A stretch of DNA of 64,000 nt from Periconia sp. R9002 (Eukaryota > Ascomycota > Dothideomycetes > Pleosporales > Periconiaceae): positions 434,001-498,000 of the forward strand of contig JAMAHW010000017.1 in NCBI GenBank assembly GCA_023627715.1, written 5' to 3'. Below, piece after piece: positions 44,367 through 59,116 of this stretch. A program made the position numbers and the translations under genes. Each line of letters opens with the position of its first letter. Positions within the stretch are counted from its first letter, which is position 1. Under the pieces are notes generated by a model that ran no database searches, had not been told where the DNA came from, and saw nothing but the letters and a program-made list of their open reading frames with translations.

Positions 44367-46410
44367 TGTGAGAGGGTTTGGTGAGGTTTGGGTGTTGGTT
44401 TTGGTGAAAGAGCAAGCGCTGTTTATGCGGGTTGTTTGTTGTGTTTAAGGGCGAGGTTGGATGGGTTTCTTTTGTTTCGATCCAATGAAGCTGTGGAGAT
44501 TGCGGGTGCGCAAAAGATATCTATCTATGTAGATAGTGGATAGTATGAATTGATGTAGTGAGAGTCCTGGTGTGTTGTCTCTGTATCGCAAACGAGAGGT
44601 ATGTATAAAGGGTAACGTAGAATTCCAAGCCACAAGCAACGGAAACAAAACTCAACAAAAAGTATATAAAAAAAAAGAAGAAGTTCAAAACACTGACTGA
44701 CCACCTCCTGCAAACCGGACGCCGGGCACACTTTATTTAAGTACCTTAACTACTTCACCCACCACCCCACCCACACACTTCCAGCTGACGATGACCGCCG
44801 GTGCGGCGTGTCAGAAACATCAAGGTGAGCATGGTACCCAAGCTGATCCACCCTGGATGAGCGAAGCACGCACACGCGCGAGGGGGTCTGTGCTCCCATT
44901 GATAGCCGTTCTACTCAAGTTTAAGGCGTAGTCCGTTCGTCTCGGGGTTTGAATCTGCCAATGCCATGCGCTTTGATTGGGGATATCCCGTGCAGATTTA
45001 CGGGGGCTGAAAGTAAAAAGGGCTCTGGTCGTCGTTGGGGCGGAGTCGATAGTAGGTAGGTAATTAAAGCCACACGCTACGCCAACGGGGAATTTTTAAC
45101 CGGTTGGAAGGGAAAGGATTGGAGGGTTATTGATCTCACGAGAGAGAGGTTGGAGATGCGAGGTGGCTGTTTTGGGACATGAGTACGATGGATGGAGTTC
45201 TTCTTACGAGAGATGAGAGAAGTTTTTTTTCTTTTTGTCTTATCGCTTTTTCTCTCCTCACTCTCCCTCTCTCTCTCGTTCGAGTCGCTCCCAATCCTTC
45301 TCCAATTGGAAACACAGCACACGTGCAGTCATGACGGATGCATGTTACGCCGTTTGTTGCTTGCTATGCCGCACCGCAGGCGGCGGGGCTGTACTGCTAA
45401 CATTAGTATACACACATCCACACACACACACACACAAATGTGATTGAGAGCGGTTACCGAGCGGCTTTATCTATTTTGTTTTTTTATACTGTTTCACCTT
45501 TTGATCGCCGCCCTCAGCCGTACCTAACCTCCATCATATCCATCAACGACTGTCTGTCACTCAGTCTGTTGTCACAGAAAGAAAGAGAGAGTCAGGTCCA
45601 ACTTCCATCAAAAGTGGCTCAGTCAGTCACTAATCCCGAGTCTAGTCTAGCTACCTAGCTGGCAATAACCCAGTGTGGGGGCCGAAGAGCATTCGGCCCT
45701 GTTGCATTGACGCCGGAAACAAAAAAGCGGGTTCAGATTAACCCACGCTTTTTGTTCGTGCTGCGTACTGGATGCCCGAGACGGGCTAAGTTTGCGAGCG
45801 AGCTTGCTTTAGGGTCAAACGGTCTTTTTTCAGCTTTGAATTTTTGAATTTTGGTGTTTTGTGTGGCTACGTAGGGTGGTGAGTAATGCGTATCAGGGTA
45901 TGTAAGTATCATTGATGTATGTATGTCACTATCCGTGGGACCTTGAAGCAGTAATGCATCAGATGAATCTACAACAACGGCATCTTTGCACTGTGTGGTA
46001 CACATCAAAAAAAGCTAAACATAGAAAGTAGGAAGGCGAATACAGCGAAACTCGCAAGAAGCAGCCCTTCCTGCTCGCCGTACATGGTGGTGGGGGGGTT
46101 ACTCAGCCTGGCTGGCTGCTGATGCATGGATCGTTCACGAGAGGGTTATTTTGTTGGAGCCGAACAGCCGGGTCGTCGTATCTTTAGCCCCTGATCTACA
46201 TAACTCTACGCACGCGAACTCCGCCATTCATTCATCCCCGGCTTAGCCTACACTCCCCTCACACACACCACGCAACGCCGTAACTACCTACCTATCCTTT
46301 CTTTTGCTACATATCCATCTCACCAAGTCGTTCTTTTACATATTTCATTACTATCCGGTAGATAAGCTAGATAGGTAGACAGACGTTATTGTTAGACGAA
46401 CGAACGAACC
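44367..46410. other. Intergenic, about 2 kb
   Basis: Upstream regions of the divergent PLAC8 and membrane-protein genes. It holds CT-rich (45255-45290) and (CA)n (45420-45436) tracts. No gene or RNA is recognised; a GGGTTTGAATC match at 44944-44954 does not fold into a tRNA. Confidence 0.45.
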
Positions 46411-47419
46411 ATGCGTTTTCTAGCCGTGGCAGCCGTCGTCGCCGCTACCGCGCTCGCCGAGCATGTGTACACGACGGTGGAGGGGGAGAGTTATGGGGTG
46501 AAGCTCGACTGTGTGGGGTGTCTGCAGGACGAGAGCGTTGGAGTGGAGAAGCAGGATAATATGACGCTGGTATGTACCTCATCCCTCCCTCCTTCCATCC
46601 ATCCATCTGTACCCAGGCACATGCGTACCTAGGTAGATACCAAGTCCTCGTCACACACAACTAACCCAAACCTCCCAGGACCTCTCCATCAAGCTCTCAC
46701 CAAACCACCAAACCGTCCTCGTCAACAACCTCCCCATCGCCCCCATCCTACCCGCCACACCACCCCCCTTCCCCGTCCGCGCCCCCCTCGGCCCACAAAC
46801 CCGCCCAAACTCAGCCCTCGACAACAACAAAGACCTCGTCTCAACCTACGACGTCAACCTAGCCTATTCCGTCTCCATCCTCCCCACGAAGCAACCCGGC
46901 CGCGCGTGGGTGCAATTCGACGTAACGAGCATGAGCGAGTACTTCGGGGGCGGGGCGATGCAGGAGTTCGGTCTGACGTCCGCCGAGCAGAAAATCGTGC
47001 AGTTCATGCTTGTTCGGGATTCGCCCGAGAGCGAGGGCTTGCGCATCGAGGACATGCAGCTTGTGCGCCGCGCCGACCGCGTCATGCCGCTCCGCATGAA
47101 GTGCGGTCGTCCCGCCATGCGGTTCACGTCGTTCAACCCGCGCGAGTGGGATCGATATGGCAAGTTTGGCTCCGTGGGGCGGGCGTGGAATTTGGTGTGG
47201 GAGACGGCTAAGAGGGTGGTTTTCGGGCCTGGGTTGGTGGTCATGGTTGTTGTGGTGGTGATTGCGGTTGTTAGAGCGGTGAGGCGCCGCGCCGAGAGGA
47301 GGAGGTGCGAGGGTGAGTGGGAGGGGAGGGAGGATGAGGGCGTGGATGTCGAGGCTGTGTTGTTGTTGGGGGATGAGGGGTTCTTTGAGGATGAGGAGGA
47401 GGAGGAGGAGAAGGCGTAA
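46411..47419 (+). CDS. Type I membrane protein, DUF7728-like
   Basis: Model: join(46411..46569,46679..47419), 299 residues, one 109-base intron. A signal peptide spans about residues 1-16. A luminal/extracellular beta-rich region follows with one C-x2-C (VGCLQ preceded by LDC). A transmembrane helix lies near residue 225-245 (GLVVMVVVVVIAVV), then an Arg-rich stop-transfer and a very acidic cytosolic tail ending in poly-Glu. This layout fits a fungal family of unknown function (DUF7728, from memory). The acidic tail could interact with basic partners. The assignment is tentative. Confidence 0.7.
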
Positions 47420-47836
47420 GCTTCATAGCACTTTTCTTACTTAGTAGCACGGTGCTTTTTGTGTGCTGTTGTTCGCGTTAGTTAGCTATAAGTAATACCT
47501 ACCTTATACCTACTTTTCCCCTTTCCCTGATTATGTAACTGTGTAGTAAGAAAGGTTCAGATAAGTAGGGAGGAGGAACGGATAACTGGCAGGGAGGTAT
47601 GTAGTGGATATATGATAATATGGTGAGCAGATGGATGAGTTTATCAATGTACCCACCAATCTGCTAAGGACCAAACTAAGCTAAGTACGCGCATAGTTCG
47701 TTGTTCGTGACATGTCTATTTCTAACCTCGTAAGGGATGTACGTACGGTACCTACAGCGGCGATATCAATAGCGCTAATAATGAGGCTATCAATGGAGCT
47801 GTCAATGGGGTTCAAAGTGAGGTAGCTCGAGACACT
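47420..47836. other. Convergent 3' region
   Basis: About 400 bases between converging genes. Only TACCTACC-like short repeats are seen. Confidence 0.5.
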
Positions 47837-49680
47837 TCATCGAGAGCGGAACATGCGGCCCAAGCCCCTCTGCTGAACCTCGCGCCTAGCAGCTCCATCC
47901 ACGAACTCGTCGCCACCTTGGACCGTCTCGTTCTCCTTTGCAGCGCTCCTCTCGTTTCCAAAGACCCTGAGCAATATGACCATGGCGGCCGCGGCGGCAA
48001 TACTCCCGCACAGGATCCCAATCATGACCAGATTGCTCTTGCGGTACTTGTGCGGGCCCTTTGCGTCGGCAGGCCAACCGGTATACAGAGCGTAGGTGGT
48101 GAGGATGCTGCCAAGGTTTCCGAGCCCCGAGACGAGGGCAGAGGCAGCGGCGACACCGACTTCGCCGTGGCGTCGCTGGAATATTTCGTTGGTCCAGGTC
48201 ATGCAGATGGGGACCGTGGGACCGAGGCCAAAGCCCACCATCAGGAGTCCGCCGTAGCGCGACCACGAGTTGTTGGCGCCTGCGAAGGTTGTGACGAGGA
48301 GGCCGGCAATTTGGATGAGTACCGCGGCGCTGAAGAAGAGGGCGCGGTGGTGGTGAAAGCGGTCCGAGAGGGGGGTTACGATGAGGATGGCGAGGAGATC
48401 CATCTGTGTGTGTTCTTGGTTAGTCTTGTGAGAGGGGGAAAGTTGGAGTAGGGTATGGGGAGGTGGGAACGTACAACCCAAATAGGGGCGAACAGTAGGG
48501 AAAGTTGGATGCCGGTTAGACTGGGATTGATGCCGCGAATGATGACGGTGCCGTAGCTCTGGGTGCCTATCCCGACACCGACGACCCCAAAGTACATGAT
48601 GCACAGCGGATATACGCGCCAGTCGGTGATGACGTTCCAGAGGTCCTTCATGGTCCATACACTTTGGCGGTACACGCGGGTCAGGTCCTCGTAGTGAATT
48701 CGTGCATCCTCGCCTGTGAGAGCGGGCTTGCTCTCAGGGATGTACTTGCGCCATCCCGTACGGTCGCGAGTCTGTCCCGGAGCGAGTGGTCGGTCTGGGA
48801 GCCACCACAGGAGGGAGATTCCGACGAGGGTTCCGACTAGACCGTAGAGAAGGAACATCCACTGGAAACCCACGAGTCCGCCTAGACCGTCCATTTCCTG
48901 GAATCCTGCCGAGACCAGACCAACGACCGCAGCGGAGACTTGCGCAGCAGTAAAGTAACGTCCGATGCGCTTCCCGGTTCGAGATGGCGGGTAAAAGAGC
49001 GTCAAGTAGTATGACATGCCCGGCCACATACCCGCAATGACAATACCAAGCAGAAGTCGGAGTAGGCTAAAGAACGTTAGATGGGATATGGTAGATGCGA
49101 TATCGAGGGCACTGACTAGAAACTCCAGGCGGCTTTCATGGCAGTCAAGCAAACTCCAATGATGCCCACCCCCGTCACGATTCGGCTCATCCAGACATGA
49201 GGGCTGAGCCTAGACATGACCAGGTTGGAGGGAAGGTCGAAAAGGACGTAGCAGACGTAGAAGAGCGCTAGGCCCGTCGACACTTGCTTGGGAGTGAGGT
49301 GGAGCTCCGAAGCTAGGTCGTGGCCTTTGTCTGAATTCATCGTCTGGGCGAGGCCGACATTGGAGCGAATAGCGGAACATAGGAAGTAAAGAACCCAAAA
49401 GGCTGCTTGGTGGTCAGAGAAAGTACTTGCTGAATGCCTCATTAGAAAGCTGGGTACCTGGCAAGATTCGACGATCCAATTTACTATTTTCTATCAGAAT
49501 CTGTACATGTAGAAGACTGTATCATAGTAGATGCTACCTGTAAACCCTCTCTATCCGGTCAATGTCGATAGGTTCCTGGCCCGCCTCGACATCGTGAACC
49601 CCCCGCTTCGTGTCGTCCCCGGTCGTTTCGACGATCTTTCCAGCAGCATGTGGAGCTGGACTCACGACATCAGAACTCAT
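47837..49680 (-). CDS. MFS transporter, allantoate permease (Dal5) / anion:cation symporter family
   Basis: Model: complement(join(47837..48403,48475..49066,49117..49402,49458..49483,49538..49680)), 537 residues. Exon 2 is only 26 bases but restores the family segment YSKLDRRILPAFWVLYFL across three exons. About twelve membrane helices can be traced. Family signatures include SNVGLAQTMN in TM1, the FDLPSNLVMSRL loop, GMWPGMSYYLTLFYP and the central cytosolic loop. Dal5-type carriers import allantoate, ureidosuccinate, nicotinate or related anions with protons. Substrate is not predictable from sequence here. One donor is GTCAGT, the others GTAGCA, GTACCC and GTACGT. Confidence 0.87.
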
Positions 49681-50300
49681 GTTTGCCAAACCAAAACGCT
49701 CGCAAAAGACGCCGCAAGAAAGGCAAAGGTCAGTCGTCCGTGAAAAAGCACATGGAGATGGATACTTGTTGACTCTTTGGCCTTTTATAGCCGATCGGAG
49801 CGCCGAGGAAGGTTCGCATATCAAAGGCACTTGGGAGTTGAGGGACGGCAGGAACGGGCCTTCCTCATTCGCCGACGGTCTCAATTTTTCTGCTCGTTGG
49901 TGGGGTTGCGCTAGTTAGTGAATGATGTGCTCGTGCATGTCGAGGGGAAGCGAGCCGCAGAGGCCGCTGGTCATGATTCTGGACCGAGCCGGCGTATCCA
50001 TGCGAATGCCCAGTTTGACTTTCTTCTTCTTCTTTGCTTTGCTTCAATGGACAATTGATATGTTGGTGTGATGCATTTGTTCACCTTGAAGATGACTGTT
50101 GAAGTTGGAGTTTGGATTGCTTGAGGAACCGCATTAGTCCCAAAACAGATTAGCATGAAAGAGCTTGGTGGAGCTTGTGCCTCCCTAAATGTCAAACATT
50201 AGTAGTTCGTCATCGACAGCTTTCTTTCCATCCCATCATCTTTGCGTTTTTGTCCTTCCTTCCATATTGTCAATCCAATTGATAAAACATCACGTCCACG
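49681..50300. other. Divergent spacer
   Basis: 620 bases between the MFS gene and the mitochondrial protein gene; presumed promoters. No gene is seen. Confidence 0.5.
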
Positions 50301-51154
50301 ATGCTGTCGAGAACAATGATGCGCTCAGCCTATGGCATCCATACCTCTCGCGTTCGAGTACTGTGCCTTCGAGGTTCAAGAAGCGTATCCACGCTTCCAG
50401 ATAATCCACATATTGTTGGTCTTCTTTTCTACTAGTTTACACATCAAGGTCTAACACATAACTGCATAGTATGTTCTTAAAGATCCAACGAAAACAGGAC
50501 GATCTATTCTCTCTCTCCTTCCCACCGACCCACCAAACGTAGACCTCTCTCTTGGAACCTGCACTTCCTTGCCTCCAACCCCGACCAACTTCACCGAAAA
50601 CGCATCATTCCATCCCATCCTACAAGACGTTGTGCGAAAATATGCCACCCATGATCCCCGCGTTCAACAGCAGGCAGCCGTATTCGCTTCACCTGGTGGC
50701 TTCAACTTGGGTGGTGCCTCGGGAACCAATGCCGATGGCGCAGGCGGCGCAAATCGCCAGGCAGGCATGGGTGGAGCCAACCGCGGCGGCTGGATTCATG
50801 TCAGTGATGAGAGGAATCCACCCGATTTCGGGAGAATTGCCTGGCCCGAGGACATCTTCGGGAGTGTAGAGGTCGACGGGAATGGAAGATTTACCGAAGG
50901 CACTGGAAACTGTGAGTCCTGATGATAGTGGACATCCCATGCGAGAGACTACCGCTAATGTTGAAATCAGACCAGGATAGTGGGACGTATCGCATCCTCA
51001 CTCGGGACGGAATGTAAGTGCTGTGCTAACAGAGCAGGTATCAGATGGATAACATGGCTAATATGTATACTTCAGACTTGGATTGACACCCTTTCTTCGC
51101 GAAAAGCTTGTCCAGAGATTGCAGCAGCTCGAAAGTCAAATGAAGAAAAACTAG
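50301..51154 (+). CDS. Small conserved fungal protein, probably mitochondrial
   Basis: Model: join(50301..50414,50470..50911,50971..51013,51076..51154), 225 residues. Donors are GTTGGT, GTGAGT and GTAAGT. The first ~30 residues (MLSRTMMRSAYGIHTSRVRV) are Arg/Ser-rich with no acids, a typical mitochondrial presequence. Conserved-looking blocks follow: STLPDNPHIYVL, LLSLLPTDPP, a Gly/Ala-rich linker, GGWIHVSDERNPPDFGRIAWPEDIFG, and SGTYRILTRDGILGLTPFLREKLVQRL at the end, split by two introns. I recall this block order from uncharacterised fungal proteins but know no function. The 43-base third exon keeps frame. It overlaps a set of alternative 3' exons (next entry). Confidence 0.75.
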
Positions 51155-51571
51155 CTGGTATAAGCGCTATGATATCCCTTCGCTTGATGGGCGAGCAACG
51201 CATGAGCACGCGGGGTCATATGAAAACGATGGTGTGCTATTAAGAGACATCATCATGTTATTTCTGCCGTAGTTGGAGAGAAATTGTTCCATCCGGTTCT
51301 TCGGAGTCTGACCGCGGCCAAGGTGCGCATCGAGGGGCTCGATATACACGGCTGTTTCCAGGAACCATCTGTGAAATCAATACGTTTGGGTAGAAGAGGA
51401 ACGGCTAGATGGTCTTGGTCTGCCTACTTTACAAAGCTTGTTTTCTGACCCAATTTCCAAGAAGTTGATGACGAGGAGATTGGCCAGATTTCTGCGAAAC
51501 CTCTATCGCAGAAGAGAGGGATAGAACAAGTACCGGAAGGGGACAGCGACGAAGCACCCGAGGCATTTTAA
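51155..51571 (+). CDS. Unassigned 3' exons of a gene, N-terminal part not found
   Basis: Three segments splice in frame: 51155..51231, 51273..51389 and 51462..51571 (TAA stop). The first intron would be 41 bases (GTGTGC...CGTAG), the second 72 bases (GTAGAA, CTGAC, CCAAG). Peptides are protein-like (WYKRYDIPSLDGRATHEHAG; LFHPVLRSLTAAKVRIEGLD; VDDEEIGQISAKPLSQKRG). The acceptor before 51155 needs a phase-2 donor, and exon 3 of the preceding gene (ending 51013) is phase 2. An alternative C-terminus of that gene is therefore formally possible; otherwise the 5' exons are missing or decayed. Confidence 0.35.
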
Positions 51572-55139
<3,568 letters not shown>

Positions 55140-56255
55140 GGGATGTTATGGAGAAATGCGTGCTTGTTGGGTGGGTTTGGCATAGACAGACGCCTGACTT
55201 ATGTTGGGTGTTTGATGATTGATTTGCATTTTCCTCGCCTCGGCCTGTGTTCGTGTGTGTATCTTCTGTCTAGTCTGTCAATTTTGGCTACATTCTTCTT
55301 CTTCTTCTTCTTCTTCTCCTTTCTTCCTCCACCTCATCCTCATCCTCCTTCTCCTCCAGTATGCGCTGTCTGGGGTTGGTCGTCATGTCATGTCATGCCA
55401 GTCATGTGTAGGTGTATGTAGCTAAGCTAGGTAGACGACCTTCCTTGGTCCCTTCTTTTCCCAACCCCAACCCCAACCCCAAACTCTGTCTATCACATCC
55501 GTGCGCCTGTTCCACTTTGGCTACATTTCTTCTTTATTTCGTCTTTTAAATCATACTCTAAGGTCGGTTGGCCCCTTCGTAGATGCACGCCCGCGCGCTC
55601 TGGTGAGGAGGTGCAGTGTTGTTGGTGTTGGTCCCTTGCGTATTTATCGATATTCTTCCTCCAGCATACCTACTTCTCTAACGTTCTACGTAAGAAAGAA
55701 AGGAAGGAAGGAATGTATGCTATGCTATGTAACATTTTAGATGGTGGGATGGGATATATATTATAGATGAAGACTTTGGGGGATTTCGGGGGTATTTTAT
55801 TGGAATGCTAAGATATGCTCTAATATGGTGCGTGTTTTCTGTCCTAGGATGGTGTTGGTAAAGTTTTTGTTTCGTGGGTTGATTTGGGGATGGGGGGGGG
55901 GGGGGGGATGTAGGGGATGGATAGATATAACGCATGACTTGCGTGCGGCAGTTTTATGGTACGCTCACTCTCTTTCTTGAAAATTGAAGCTTTTTGCGTA
56001 CTAAGGCTTCATCGAAATAATTTTATATATTCACTACTCTGATTACTGACTACAAATCTCCATCCCCGTCCCACAAGCAAGGCTATGAAACATACCGGTC
56101 CTCACTAGGAAATGTAGATTAAAAATCACAGAGTAATTTTACCCTGGGTATCGACAGAGGCAGGGGAGGAAGGGGGGGACACTTGGTAACGTCCTCGACC
56201 AGGACAAGCACACCTTGCCCTCGCTATATAATCAAAGCATCAATCATCCAATATC
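55140..56255. other. Intergenic with simple repeats
   Basis: No gene. Contains (TTC)8 at about 55293-55317, a CCCCAA-type run at about 55460-55482 and a run of 16 G at 55892-55907. A TATATAAT element at 56225-56232 belongs to the 5S gene. Confidence 0.55.
55892..55907. repeat. Homopolymer of 16 G
   Basis: Uninterrupted G16, preceded by GATTTGGGGAT. Confidence 0.9.
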
Positions 56256-56375
56256 ACATACGACCATAGGACCATGAAAACAGTGCTTCCCGTCCGCTCA
56301 GCAGAACTTAAGCATGGTACCGGCGGATTAGTAGTCAGGTGGGTGACCACTGGCGAATACCTGCTGTTGTATGTT
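56256..56375 (+). rRNA. 5S ribosomal RNA
   Basis: A 120-base match to the fungal 5S pattern: begins ACATACGACCATAGG and ends TGTTGTATGTT, which pair as helix I. The conserved core GTCCGCTCAGCAGAACTTAAGC and the GGGTGACCAC loop region are present. Helix II/III arms (GACCATG / CATGGTAC) are complementary, so the gene looks intact. A TATA-like element lies about 30 bases upstream and a T-rich terminator (TTTTCTTTTT) follows directly. Single dispersed 5S genes are normal in Pezizomycotina. It ends 37 bases from the 3' end of the kinase-like gene on the other strand. Confidence 0.93.
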
Positions 56376-56412
56376 AATTTTCTTTTTGTCGAATTCTTTT
56401 TTGGTTGTGGGG

Positions 56413-57245
56413 TTAGGGTCTCCAGGGCCGCCCTCGCCCTGACTCGTCACATAGTGCTGCCTCGAGACTTTCGATCTCAGTAACCTTTAGCTCTGCAAAG
56501 CTTGGAACGTGATCACTTTCCAACAAACTCATAGTCGCTTCCTCCAAATCAATAAATTTCGGCCCTTCTGCTGTCATGAAAATATTGCACTTGGTGATAT
56601 CTCCGTGAACAATGCCTTGACTATGGAGTTGACAAAGCGCTCTCCGACAAGCCTCGATGTCGTCAATGGTTGGAACCCGTCCAACGATAGTTTCGCATAA
56701 GAAGCCGACAATTCGGTCTTGTTCACAAGCGTACCCAAGCAGCCTGGGAACGAGATTGGAGCCTAGCATTGCTAGAACATGATACGCCTTGACTTCTCGC
56801 GCAAGCCACGGTATTTCATGAGAAACGTTGCAACCTTGAGGATACATGTCATGGATCCAAGCTGCACCTGGGAAACGCGCTGTCGAAACGACTGCAAAGT
56901 TGGTAGTTGGGTGATCTGATACAGCGGATACTCGCCGGGGCAGCGAGATCGCGGTAACGCCGGTGGAGGCGATGCAGTTGTTCTGCACCGAATATTACCG
57001 TCGTCGTTGTAAATAGTCAGAGTGGTCCAGATTTGATTCCATTCTGGGTGCTTCTGAGCATGTTTGAGTATTGATGGACCGTATGTGCGGTCGTCCTCAG
57101 GGACTATGCTCGGATCTACGAGACACACGTAGACGATTCGGCTAGAGTGACCGATACCTCGCCGCACTCGATACAGACACTCGGACGAATCGACAAGGCA
57201 GTTCAGCATCGTGTCTGAAGCTGTCATAATTATTGTTTCGGCCAT
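56413..57245 (-). pseudogene. Kinase-like (fungal small-molecule/aminoglycoside-type) gene with a -1 frameshift
   Basis: 833 bases from ATG (57245) to stop (56413), one base short of 278 codons. Frame A runs from 57245 through the beta-3 lysine region (SMTCILKVATF). Frame B carries the rest (HEIPWLAREVKAYHVLAMLG, CQLHSQGIVHGDITKCNIF, KFIDLEEATM). HGD and ID replace HRD and DFG, as in fungal kinase-like proteins of the PKL fold. Loss of one C in a TTTCC run at about 56822 would join the two frames exactly. No splice sites explain the shift. Either a recent pseudogene or a sequencing error. Confidence 0.68.
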
Positions 57246-57757
57246 TGCTCGCCGAAGGGCGAACTGTACTGCGGCGGAAGACGCGAACGCCAGTAAGCGG
57301 TTACCATTGACTACTATCCACCTGGGTGGAAACCCCTGAAGTTAGAACAGTTCCATGGATACCAAGGTACACGGAAACTCACAATGGAACTCATCATCTG
57401 ATGAGATCGGCCGCTTGTAACCGAGTTTCCTACATAAGTTTTGGTAACAACCTTAGTTGCGGAAATGGGAAGAGAGGGCGAAAGTCGGCGGGAGGGTCCC
57501 CCCCCATGCCAGACGGCGCCAAGCCTGGATTATCTACCGTGCGGTGGCCCTAGCGGCCAAGCACGTGGCAGGGCAACCTTAAATTGCTTTGTTGATTTTC
57601 ACGGACCCTCTCTTGTGTTCTATCGGGCTTTTGTGAGATGAGATGAGTAAGTCGAGTATTCTGAACCTGCTTGGCAAGTAGCGGCACAGCAGACTGACAT
57701 GCCCATTCCCCCCCAAAAATGGGTCGTGTATTACAGTATGGGTCCGGGCGTTCTTCT
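57246..57757. other. Intergenic
   Basis: About 500 bases: upstream of the kinase-like gene and 3' flank of GUK1. No gene is seen. Confidence 0.5.
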
Positions 57758-58434
57758 TCACTCCTGTGACTTCATCTCTACATCGCTGTTCTGCGGTCTA
57801 TATATAAACTCATCCAATTCTCCATACGCCCTCTCAAGATCGTCATTAACAATAATCTTGTCATAAACGCCTTCCGTCTCAGCATACTTCAACTCCACTC
57901 TTGCCCTAACCAGCCTCTTCTGAATATCTTCCTCGCTCTCGGTGCCACGACTCCTAAGCCGCGCCTCCAGCATCTCCAGGTTCGGCGGCTTAACAAAAAT
58001 GTAGCGCGCATGAAAGCTAGAGTTCGCCTTCATCTGCTTAACACCCTCTATCTCAACCTCTAATACAACTACTAATCCCTTCGCTACCTGGTCTTCAATG
58101 GTTTTTTTGCTGGTGCCGTAGTAGTTGCCGCCAAAAAACGTATGCTCTACGAAACCGTCTTGGGATACTAAGGAGGTGAAGATTGAAGGGGAGACGTAAA
58201 AGTATGTCACGCCTTCGATTTCGCCGGCACGCGGCTTGCGTGTCGTGTGCGATACTGTTAATGCGAATGTGTTAGGGTGTCTGTCGAGGAGCATTTGACA
58301 GAGGGTTCCTTTGCCGGCGCCTGATGGGCCGGAGACGACGATGGGTCGGCGATCTGGAGGGGGCGCTGCGGTGGTAGGTGTTAGTCTGTTATGTTTCTGC
58401 CTTGATGTTGAGGAAGAGACGGACTGGAAGTCAT
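57758..58434 (-). CDS. GUK1: Guanylate kinase
   Basis: Model: complement(join(57758..58365,58425..58434)), 205 residues. The first exon is only 10 bases; the 59-base intron has an unusual GTCCGT donor but a strong GACTAAC branch and CGCAG acceptor. Support: without it the P-loop exon has no ATG in frame upstream. The P-loop is GPSGAGKG (residues 16-23). GMP-binding residues lie in SHTTRKPRAGEIEGVTYFY and FVEHTFFGGNYYGTSK, and the lid in LRSRGTESEEDIQKRL. The enzyme makes GDP from GMP and ATP, essential for GTP supply and GDP-mannose cycling. Confidence 0.92.
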
Positions 58435-58897
58435 TTGCTGAGACAATGTACGATATAAGGTATTATATACGTCTCTCCGTAAGTTTTATCGTCGCGGCTG
58501 CTACATGGAGAAGATTGATGTTGTGTAAAGAAAGGACAGGAACAGGCAACAATGCGGCGCGACCCGAGACCGGAAAATATTTCTCCCGCAATTAGAACCA
58601 TAAGCAGCGAACTTTCAACTAAAGTGAAGGGCTATGGATTCTTTGAGTAGGGCATTTCGTTATGGAGAAATCTTGTAGATAGTTATTCTTTTTTGAACCT
58701 CTTGCTCCGCTAGAAGTTGTTGGAAGGGGCGATCATAGATGTGTGATTGGCAGGCGTAGTGCAACGAGAGTTCTTACAACTCACTACGTTTTTTCAATAG
58801 AAGTATCCTCCGACGTGAGCACTTTGACCGAGTTTCCGACATGGCATCCTTCAACATCGAGCGGAAGAAAGTATGGGCATATGCGATGTAAGACAAG
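58435..58897. other. GUK1 upstream region
   Basis: About 460 bases of presumed GUK1 promoter. No gene is seen. Confidence 0.5.
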
Positions 58898-59116
58898 GCA
58901 AGATAGTAACAATGCGTGTCATCCGAAGTCTACCTTTCACGCAAACTCCCTGTTGCAGTCCTTGCACTGGTATTGGTTGTCAGGGCAGTAGAGCTTTTTA
59001 TGCCACTCCAGGTCGTGTTTTCGAGCCAAGCTTTCCCCATATATTATGCAGATACTTCTGCTTTGTATACTTAGAAGCTGACTTGGCTCTCCTGTTGTGT
59101 AAGCAACAGTGCCTCA
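58898..59116 (-). pseudogene. Relic of a C2H2 zinc-finger protein (two fingers)
   Basis: Minus-strand frame read from 59113: a TGE linker, then CIIYGESLARKHDLEWHKKLYC (finger 1 in one 20-residue core: C-x2-[C to Y], ARKHDL, H, final H to Y or C), then CPDNQYQCKDCNREFA, stop, KVDFG, stop, H-x5-C. The second finger keeps exact spacing (C-x2-C, F, five, F, two, H, five, C) if the two TGA codons are read as one residue each, both explicable as CGA to TGA. Upstream there are three stops in a row. No 5' part is visible, so it is a fragment. Confidence 0.55.

Noticed and set aside
44900..44960. Possible tRNA from a GGGTTTGAATC B-box-like match
   Set aside because: No matching T-stem or acceptor stem and no A box at the right distance.
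55460..55482. CCCCAA repeats as interstitial telomere
   Set aside because: Filamentous ascomycete telomeres are TTAGGG. The tract is short and imperfect.
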